The translations under genes and the position numbers were made by a program. Positions 7,881 to 12,137 of a stretch of DNA of 12,137 nucleotides are shown here, piece after piece (the first letter of the stretch is position 1; each line of letters begins with the position of its first letter). The notes under the pieces are model-generated. The model searched no databases. It saw only the letters and a program-made list of their open reading frames with translations, and was not told the origin of the DNA. The stretch covers positions 1 to 12,137 of the forward strand of contig CAXGUU010000069.1 in NCBI GenBank assembly GCA_964012875.1, given 5' to 3'. Origin of the DNA: CAXGUU01 sp964012875 (GTDB lineage: Bacteria; Pseudomonadota; Gammaproteobacteria; Ga0077536).

Positions 7881-8794
7881 GCAGTCACGACAACGAGCGA
7901 TCCACGGTGCCCGGAGGCGACGGAGATCAGGCGAACTTCGGTGAGATGCTGCGGCATGCACGCGAATTTCGAGAATTAAATGCCGATGCTCTCGCGCGCT
8001 GCCTGCGTCTCGAGCCGCAGGTTATCCGTGCGCTTGAGGAAAACGCATTCGACCAGCTTCCTGCACCGGCTTACATTAGGGGATACGTCCGCTCGATTGC
8101 CAAAGAACTCGGCGTGCAGAGTGAACCTTTGATCAGCGCCCTTGATGCGCAGTTATCGCGTGACGCGCCCGCTATTGCCGACTTCGAGAGCCGCCCGCCG
8201 CGGCAGATTACGAGCGAAACGGCAATCATCCGCTACACAACGGCCGCGGTTGTCACGATTACGCTGGTACTCATTATGCTGTGGTGGCGAGGCGAAATAG
8301 AAAGCAACCATGATGCAATCGAAGAATCCGCCAGCATGCCCGCTGACATCGTTCTGGAACCAAAGAGTACGGCGCTCGAATACCCGTTTGATGCGATCGG
8401 GCGCGATGAAATACTGCCCACACTTGAAACGCCGGTGAGCGGCGACAAATCCGGACTACCCGTCACCGAAACCTTCACTCCAGCGGGCGCAGCGACAACC
8501 GACGTCAATGAACCTACGGCGGGTCTGTCACCTGAGATCGCACCCGACCAGGCCGATATCCTTATCTCTACATCTGCCGATGCCTGGGTCGAAATACGCA
8601 ATTCCGCGGGTGAACGACTGCTGTACGATTTGGTGCGGCCCGGGCAGGACGTAGAGGTCAATGGCTTGGCACCTTTTGAAGCCATCATCGGCAACACGCC
8701 GGCAGTTGAGATCTACTACCGGGGCAAGCGTTTTGATCTCGAACCGTATAGTACCGACGGTGTGGCGCGCGTAAGCCTGCCGGCGACAGAATGA
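7877..8794 (+). CDS. rodZ: Cytoskeletal shape protein RodZ
   Basis: RodZ is a bitopic inner-membrane protein that links MreB filaments to the cell-wall elongation machinery. From the GTG at 7877 (GTGA overlap with the pilW stop) it has 305 residues, versus about 337 in E. coli. The cytoplasmic N-terminus holds a helix-turn-helix domain at about 21-90 (FGEMLRHAREF, LPAPAYIRGYVRSIAKELGV). A membrane helix lies at about 118-137, flanked by an arginine. A low-complexity Pro/Thr-rich periplasmic linker leads to the C-terminal DUF4115 beta domain (about 228-300; ADAWVEIRNSAGERLLYDLV). The frame is open upstream to 7751, but that part is read from within pilW and is basic nonsense, so GTG is preferred. 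No ATG occurs before the HTH begins. Confidence 0.92.
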   Translation: MSSHDNERSTVPGGDGDQANFGEMLRHAREFRELNADALARCLRLEPQVIRALEENAFDQLPAPAYIRGYVRSIAKELGVQSEPLISALDAQLSRDAPAIADFESRPPRQITSETAIIRYTTAAVVTITLVLIMLWWRGEIESNHDAIEESASMPADIVLEPKSTALEYPFDAIGRDEILPTLETPVSGDKSGLPVTETFTPAGAATTDVNEPTAGLSPEIAPDQADILISTSADAWVEIRNSAGERLLYDLVRPGQDVEVNGLAPFEAIIGNTPAVEIYYRGKRFDLEPYSTDGVARVSLPATE

Positions 8795-8804
8795 TTCTCG
8801 GCCG

Positions 8805-8825
8805 TTGCACCGATTACCAGTGCAA
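8805..8825 (+). other. 6-bp inverted repeat in the rodZ-hisS gap
   Basis: TTGCAC (8805-8810) and GTGCAA (8820-8825) form a perfect stem with a 9-base loop. There is no following T run, so it is not an obvious terminator. It may be a leader hairpin upstream of hisS, or chance. Confidence 0.2.
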
Positions 8826-8842
8826 TCGACAGATTTAAGAAC

Positions 8843-8850
8843 AAAGAGGT
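8843..8850 (+). promoter_or_regulatory. Ribosome binding site deciding the hisS GTG start
   Basis: AAAGAGGT ends five bases before the GTG at 8856. This good Shine-Dalgarno match, together with the family N-terminus beginning directly after the GTG, decides the start against the ATG at 8886. Confidence 0.7.
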
Positions 8851-8855
8851 AGTTC

Positions 8856-10130
8856 GTGAGTAAGGGTCTGAAAGCTGTTCGTGGTATGAACGACATCGTG
8901 CCGTCTGACTCGGCACGCTGGCGCGATCTCGAGTCGACGATCACCGCGACCTTGAGCGAGTACGGCTATGGCGAAATTCGGTTGCCGATCGTTGAGCAGA
9001 CTGCCGTTTTCCATCGTTCTATTGGCGATGCGACTGACATCGTCCAAAAAGAGATGTACACCTTCGAAGATCGCAACGGCGATTCACTGAGCCTCAGACC
9101 CGAAGGTACCGCGAGCTGCGTACGCGCAGTGCTTGAACATAATTTGCTGCAACAAGTTCCGCGGCGCATGTGGTACCAGGGCCCAATGTTCCGACACGAG
9201 CGACCGCAACGCGGCCGTCAAAGGCAATTTCACCAGATCGGTGTAGAAGCATTCGGTGCGGCTGGTCCCGATATCGACAGCGAGCTGATTCTGCTTGGCG
9301 CGCGCTTATGGAACAGACTCGGGCTCAGCAATTTGAGATTGGAGATCAATTCGCTGGGTGAAGTCGAGGCCCGCTCGGCCTACAGACACGCGCTGGTGGA
9401 TTATTTCCGCTCGCACGAGGGCGCGCTCGATGACGACAGTATGCGCCGTCTTGATACCAACCCGTTGCGTATTCTGGACAGTAAAAACCCGGCCATGGCT
9501 GACCTCATCACAGCTGCGCCAAGCCTGGGCGACTACCTGGACGACAGTTCAGCCGATCACTTCGAGGCCGTCAAAGACACGCTGCGCGCCGCAAGCGTCG
9601 AATTCAGTGTCAACCCGCGACTGGTACGTGGGCTCGACTACTATTCCAAAACTGTATTCGAATGGGTAACCGATGAACTTGGCGCCCAGGGCACCGTCTG
9701 TGCTGGTGGCCGCTATGACGGGCTGATCGAACTTATGGGCGGAAAACCGACCCCGGCCATCGGAATGGCCATGGGGCTGGAACGATTGCTCGAGCTACGG
9801 GATATTCAACGAAGCCAGTCCGCTGCCACAGCTTGTGACGTCTATGTCCTGGCAACCGACGGCGAACTGGAAGCTTATGCGCTGGAACTTTCGGAGTCCA
9901 TACGAGACAAAAACAGCGGCTGGCGAGTTGTGCTGCACGTCGGCGGCGGCAGCATGAAATCGCGACTAAAAAAAGCCGACAGGAGTGGCGCGGAACTCGC
10001 GTTAATCGTAGGCCAGGAGGAAGTTCTAAACGGCACAGTAAGTATCAAACCCTTGCGCAGCACTGACCCGCAGACGGCAGTGGCGCGCGATGCTCTGGCC
10101 GACGAACTGAAATCCCGCCTCTCGACCTGA
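8856..10130 (+). CDS. hisS: Histidyl-tRNA synthetase
   Basis: HisS is a class II aminoacyl-tRNA synthetase that charges tRNA-His. The 424-residue length matches E. coli HisRS. From the GTG start the protein reads VSKGLKAVRGMNDIVP, the usual family opening. LSLRPEGTASCVRA (78-91) binds substrate. Motif 2 is RMWYQGPMFRHERPQRGRQRQFHQIG (104-129). LVRGLDYYSKTVFEW (256-270) is the HisRS-specific histidine-A motif, and AGGRYDGLIELMGG (283-296) the second. Motif 3 is PAIGMAMGLERLLEL (300-314). An anticodon-binding domain runs from about 327 to the end. In relatives ispG sits directly upstream; here rodZ does. The gene is intact and ends 54 bp before a MITE-like element. Confidence 0.98.
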   Translation: MSKGLKAVRGMNDIVPSDSARWRDLESTITATLSEYGYGEIRLPIVEQTAVFHRSIGDATDIVQKEMYTFEDRNGDSLSLRPEGTASCVRAVLEHNLLQQVPRRMWYQGPMFRHERPQRGRQRQFHQIGVEAFGAAGPDIDSELILLGARLWNRLGLSNLRLEINSLGEVEARSAYRHALVDYFRSHEGALDDDSMRRLDTNPLRILDSKNPAMADLITAAPSLGDYLDDSSADHFEAVKDTLRAASVEFSVNPRLVRGLDYYSKTVFEWVTDELGAQGTVCAGGRYDGLIELMGGKPTPAIGMAMGLERLLELRDIQRSQSAATACDVYVLATDGELEAYALELSESIRDKNSGWRVVLHVGGGSMKSRLKKADRSGAELALIVGQEEVLNGTVSIKPLRSTDPQTAVARDALADELKSRLST

Positions 10131-10140
10131 CCCTGACGCC

Positions 10141-10173
10141 CTGATTTCCAGCGCCGTGAAAACGGCGAATCAG
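10141..10173 (+). terminator. GAAA-capped hairpin downstream of hisS
   Basis: CGCCGT (10152-10157), a GAAA tetraloop and ACGGCG (10162-10167) form a perfect 6-bp GC-rich stem. CTGATT (10141-10146) and AATCAG (10168-10173) extend it by 6 bp, with a 5-base bulge TCCAG on the left. A GNRA loop makes it a very stable RNA structure just after the hisS stop. No T tract follows, so it is more likely a 3'-end stabilising structure or Rho-linked site than a classical terminator. Confidence 0.45.
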
Positions 10174-10184
10174 CATAAGATCTA

Positions 10185-10214
10185 GAAGCGGTCTCAAAAA
10201 TAATCGCGGTAGAG
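10185..10214 (+). repeat. Left terminal inverted repeat of the MITE-like element
   Basis: The repeat begins GAAGCGGTCTCAAAAATAAT and ends CGCGGTAGAG. It matches the reverse complement of 10428-10457 at 29 of 30 positions. The outer flank is TA at 10183-10184. Confidence 0.9.
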
Positions 10215-10427
10215 TTAGGCCTGAAGATCACCGATACAACGCATGGTGCGCGGGGAATAGTGGTTCTATTTCCAAGCGCCGCAACACAGTAGATGGGGTT
10301 TTCAGGGCCAATCCCAAAAAACAATGGGCCGATGCCTGTTTTCGCGCATTTCGGTGTTGCTCGTCACTCATTTACCGGAACTAAACCGCGCTCCTCGCGG
10401 CTTGAACTGCACAAAAACAGACATCAG

Positions 10428-10457
10428 CTCTACCACGATTATTTTTGAGACCGCTTC
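10428..10457 (-). repeat. Right terminal inverted repeat of the MITE-like element
   Basis: On the minus strand it begins GAAGCGGTCTCAAAAATAAT and ends CGTGGTAGAG, differing from the left copy by one base (T for C at the 23rd base). The outer flank is TA at 10458-10459, immediately before a TATAAT hexamer. Confidence 0.9.
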
Positions 10458-10460
10458 TAC

Positions 10461-10466
10461 TATAAT
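10461..10466 (+). promoter_or_regulatory. Candidate -10 box (TATAAT) for yfgM-bamB at the element edge
   Basis: An exact TATAAT starts one base after the right-hand TA. Transcription from it would begin near 10473, giving yfgM a leader of roughly 43 bases. No good -35 lies at the usual 16-18 base spacing: TTGAGA at 10445 inside the element is only 10 bases away. The promoter is therefore plausible but incomplete. Confidence 0.35.
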
Positions 10467-10502
10467 CTTCGGTTTTTCCGGTCGTTACGGAACAGATTCA
10501 AC

Positions 10503-10506
10503 GGAG
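10503..10506 (+). promoter_or_regulatory. Ribosome binding site deciding the yfgM GTG start
   Basis: GGAG stands nine bases before the GTG at 10516. It supports this start over the in-frame ATG at 10324, which lies inside the mobile element. Confidence 0.6.
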
Positions 10507-10515
10507 ATCCGCACC

Positions 10516-11148
10516 GTGGAGCCATATGCGTCGGAAGACGAGCAAATTGAACAGATCAAGCGCTGGTGGAAAGAGAACGGCAGGTCGCTGGTATTCGGGC
10601 TGGTCGTAGGCATTGGCGGCCTCGCCGGCTATCGATACTGGGACGCGGCAGAAACCGCCCGCGCCGAGAGCGCCTCAGTAAACTACGACTTATTGCTCCA
10701 ACTGATCACCGACCAGCGTCTCGAAGATGCCGAACAGGCCGGCCAGACCATTATCGACAGCGATCCCCAATCGTCCTATTCGCGCCTGAGCACTTTATTG
10801 CTGGCCAAGCTCGCCGTTGAGCGGGATGACTATGACCGCGCCAAGGCGTTGCTGCAGGGTCTGGTTGAGGGGTCAACAGACAGCGAAATTTCACTCATCG
10901 CCCGTGCGCGTCTCGCGCGCCTGATGTTGGCGGGAAACGATGCTGACGGCGCGGCTGAACAGCTGGACGCTGTTGCCGATTTACCCGACCGCAAACATTT
11001 CACGGAGCTGCGCGCCGACGTGTTATCCGCCCAGGGGAATCAAGATGAAGCTCGAAAACTGTATCTCGATGCCCTCAAGCACGCGGAGGAGCTGGGACTC
11101 GAACGCGGTGCGATTCAACTGAAACTGGACAACCTCGCCGGATCTTGA
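10516..11148 (+). CDS. yfgM: YfgM family ancillary SecYEG translocon / periplasmic chaperone-network protein
   Basis: YfgM is an inner-membrane protein with a periplasmic TPR-like domain. In E. coli it pairs with PpiD at the SecYEG translocon and helps hand over secreted proteins. From the GTG at 10516 the protein has 210 residues, against 206 in E. coli. The short cytoplasmic segment EDEQIEQIKRWWKENG (7-22) resembles the E. coli start. One membrane helix follows at about 24-42, ending GYRYW, and the remainder (about 55-205) is alpha-helical with TPR-like repeats such as DYDRAKALLQGLVEG. The frame is open back to 10324, adding 64 residues read from the MITE-like element; these have no family similarity and are rejected. 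Its stop overlaps the bamB ATG (TGATG). Confidence 0.92.
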   Translation: MEPYASEDEQIEQIKRWWKENGRSLVFGLVVGIGGLAGYRYWDAAETARAESASVNYDLLLQLITDQRLEDAEQAGQTIIDSDPQSSYSRLSTLLLAKLAVERDDYDRAKALLQGLVEGSTDSEISLIARARLARLMLAGNDADGAAEQLDAVADLPDRKHFTELRADVLSAQGNQDEARKLYLDALKHAEELGLERGAIQLKLDNLAGS

Positions 11149-12032
11149 TGGCTGCACTAAGACACCTAACGCTAATTCTGATTCTTGCCGTTGGCCTCAC
11201 CGCCTGTAACTCGATGGGTCCGGTCGGACGTACGATCAAAAAGCTTGTCAGAGAAGACATCAGCAACGCCATTGATCCTACTGTCTTGGACGAGGAATTC
11301 GAGAACAAGCTAGCGGTCACTGAGGTGTGGTCAAAGCGCATCGGAAAGGGTGCTCAGGAACTCTACCTCAAGTTCACGCCAGCAAGCATCGGTCAATTCC
11401 TATTTGTGGCCGATCGCTACGGCCAACTCGCCGCGACCGACTTGAAAAGCGGTGAGGTTGTCTGGGAAATCAACGACAAGAACGTGCACTACAGTAGCGG
11501 CCCTGGCGGCGGCGAGGGCGTCGTGCTGATCGGCACCGGTGACGCTCGCGTGATCGCGCGCGATGCACTCACCGGGAAATTGCGCTGGGTTGCGAAAGTA
11601 TCAAGCGAAGTACTGGCGGCGCCTCAGGTCGGCAAGGGTGTTGCGGTCATCCGTACCGGCGACGGCAATTTGTTCGGGCTGAATATAGAAACCGGGTCCG
11701 AAATGTGGAACTACGACAGGACCGTGCCGTCGCTCACACTTCGTGGCAACGCACCGCCGGTGATCGACGACGACATCGTTCTCGCCGGCTTTGACAACGG
11801 CCGCCTGGTAGCACTGAATCTGCTGACGGGGAAACCATTATGGGATAACCCGCTGGCGATACCGAGCGGTCGGTCAGATCTTGAACGAATGGTTGATGTC
11901 GACGCCGAACCCTCGGTGTTCGGCACCACCGTTTTCGTCGCGAGCTTCCATGGCGGCGTCTCTGCGATGTCTTTGATCGATGGTCGCATCGAATGGACGC
12001 GGGAAATATCGTCCTACGCCGGCGTCGACGTC
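11148..12032 (+). CDS. bamB: Outer membrane assembly lipoprotein BamB, truncated at a chimeric junction
   Basis: BamB is the beta-propeller lipoprotein of the BAM complex, which inserts outer-membrane proteins. Residues 1-20 form a lipoprotein signal with lipobox LTAC (Cys20). Asn follows at +2, consistent with outer-membrane sorting. Propeller blades of the PQQ type are visible as ATDLKSGEVVWEI, ARDALTGKLRWVA, GLNIETGSEMWNY, ALNLLTGKPLWDN and AMSLIDGRIEWTREI (about 96-108, 137-149, 177-189, 222-234, 273-287). The sequence remains BamB-like to ISSYAGVDV (residue 295, base 12032), then changes to unrelated leucine/valine-rich residues although the frame stays open to the window edge. About 90-100 residues of a normal BamB (392 in E. 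coli) are missing. The ATG overlaps the yfgM stop. Confidence 0.93.
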
Positions 12033-12137
12033 GGCCTGGACCTCGGTCTTGACGTCCTCGGGGATGGCGCCCTCGTCGTCCTTGATCAGCTTCTCCACCG
12101 AGTACGCGGCCTGCTCCGCGTTGTTGCGGCGGTCCGC
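12021..12137 (-). CDS. Fragment of DnaK C-terminal region, foreign-looking (probable contig chimera)
   Basis: Read on the minus strand from the window end, 39 codons give ADRRNNAEQAAYSVEKLI followed by KDDEGAIPEDVKTEVQADVDA. This matches the helical lid region of DnaK (E. coli counterpart [30 protein letters not shown] region) and looks most like actinobacterial DnaK. All 39 third positions are G or C, and bases 12033-12137 are 69% GC (72 of 105). By contrast, 29 of the last 40 bamB codons before the junction end in G or C. The similarity stops at 12021; DnaK should continue DALK but the sequence becomes antisense bamB. It shares 12021-12032 with bamB. A chimeric join is more likely than a real gene. 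Confidence 0.75.

Larger units (their letters stand above)
10185..10457. mobile_element. 273-bp MITE-like element with 30-bp TIRs and TA target duplication
   Basis: The ends are near-perfect inverted repeats of 30 bp (10185-10214 and 10428-10457, one mismatch at the 23rd base). Each end is directly flanked by TA (10183-10184 and 10458-10459), the target duplication made by Tc1/mariner-IS630 transposases. The 213-bp interior carries no credible coding region. It contains small hairpins: GGAATAG/CTATTTCC at 10254-10273 and CCGCG/CGCGG at 10386-10400. It lies in the hisS-yfgM gap and breaks no gene. By form it is a non-autonomous element presumably moved by a transposase elsewhere in the genome; the family is not recognised. 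Both strands show open frames through it, but these are chance extensions. Confidence 0.82.

Noticed and set aside
9875..10324. A 149-codon minus-strand frame across the hisS 3' end and the element
   Set aside because: It is antisense to the well-supported hisS anticodon-binding domain and crosses the element border; no ribosome site and no recognisable domain. Similar readings would recur wherever the element lands, so it is treated as spurious.
10445..10466. A full sigma70 promoter made of TTGAGA (inside the element) and TATAAT
   Set aside because: The spacing is only 10 bases, far below the usual 16-18, so the pair cannot act as a normal promoter; only the -10 is kept as a weak candidate.
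10324..10515. A 64-residue N-terminal extension of yfgM beginning MGRCLFSRIS
   Set aside because: It is read almost entirely from the MITE-like element and its edge, has no resemblance to YfgM, and lies upstream of a good ribosome site and the family-like N-terminus at the GTG 10516.
11874..12098. A 74-codon minus-strand frame continuing from the DnaK-like segment into bamB
   Set aside because: Only its first part (down to base 12021) resembles DnaK; the rest is antisense of conserved bamB propeller sequence, so it is not a real continuous gene.

Overview
The window looks like the chromosome of a gammaproteobacterium of moderately high GC. The evidence is the gene order ndk - rlmN - pilW - rodZ - hisS - yfgM - bamB, which is the conserved neighbourhood seen in Pseudomonas and, in closely related form, in Escherichia. 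All genuine genes lie on the + strand, closely packed with several stop/start overlaps. No phage, CRISPR, tRNA or rRNA was seen.

Region 1 (1-5453) is a SUF iron-sulfur cluster operon: the tail of a HesB/SufA-type A-carrier, then sufB, sufC, sufD, sufS and sufT. SufS takes sulfur from cysteine. The SufB-SufC-SufD complex builds the cluster. The A-type carrier and SufT probably help deliver it. No sufE or sufU sulfur acceptor is present in the visible part. In Pseudomonas and Escherichia the ISC operon lies at or near this position, upstream of ndk, so here SUF appears to sit where ISC usually does.

Region 2 (5454-10130) holds ndk (nucleotide balance), rlmN (rRNA/tRNA methylation by a radical-SAM Fe-S enzyme), pilW (type IV pilus lipoprotein), rodZ (cell shape) and hisS (histidyl-tRNA synthetase). 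ispG, usually found between rodZ and hisS, is absent; only 61 bp lie there.

Region 3 (10131-10515) is the one long non-coding stretch. It holds a GAAA-capped hairpin after hisS and then a 273-bp MITE-like element. The element has 30-bp terminal inverted repeats (29/30 matching) and is flanked on both sides by TA, as expected for Tc1/mariner-IS630 type transposition. It carries no transposase. An exact TATAAT lies just beyond its right end, ahead of yfgM.

Region 4 (10516-12137) holds yfgM and bamB (envelope biogenesis). BamB reads normally up to about base 12032. There it stops resembling BamB, and the last ~117 bases read on the minus strand as a high-GC, actinobacterial-looking DnaK C-terminal fragment. 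The two share only 12 bp at the junction, so the contig end is most likely chimeric. Nothing beyond about 12020 should be used for biology without checking reads.
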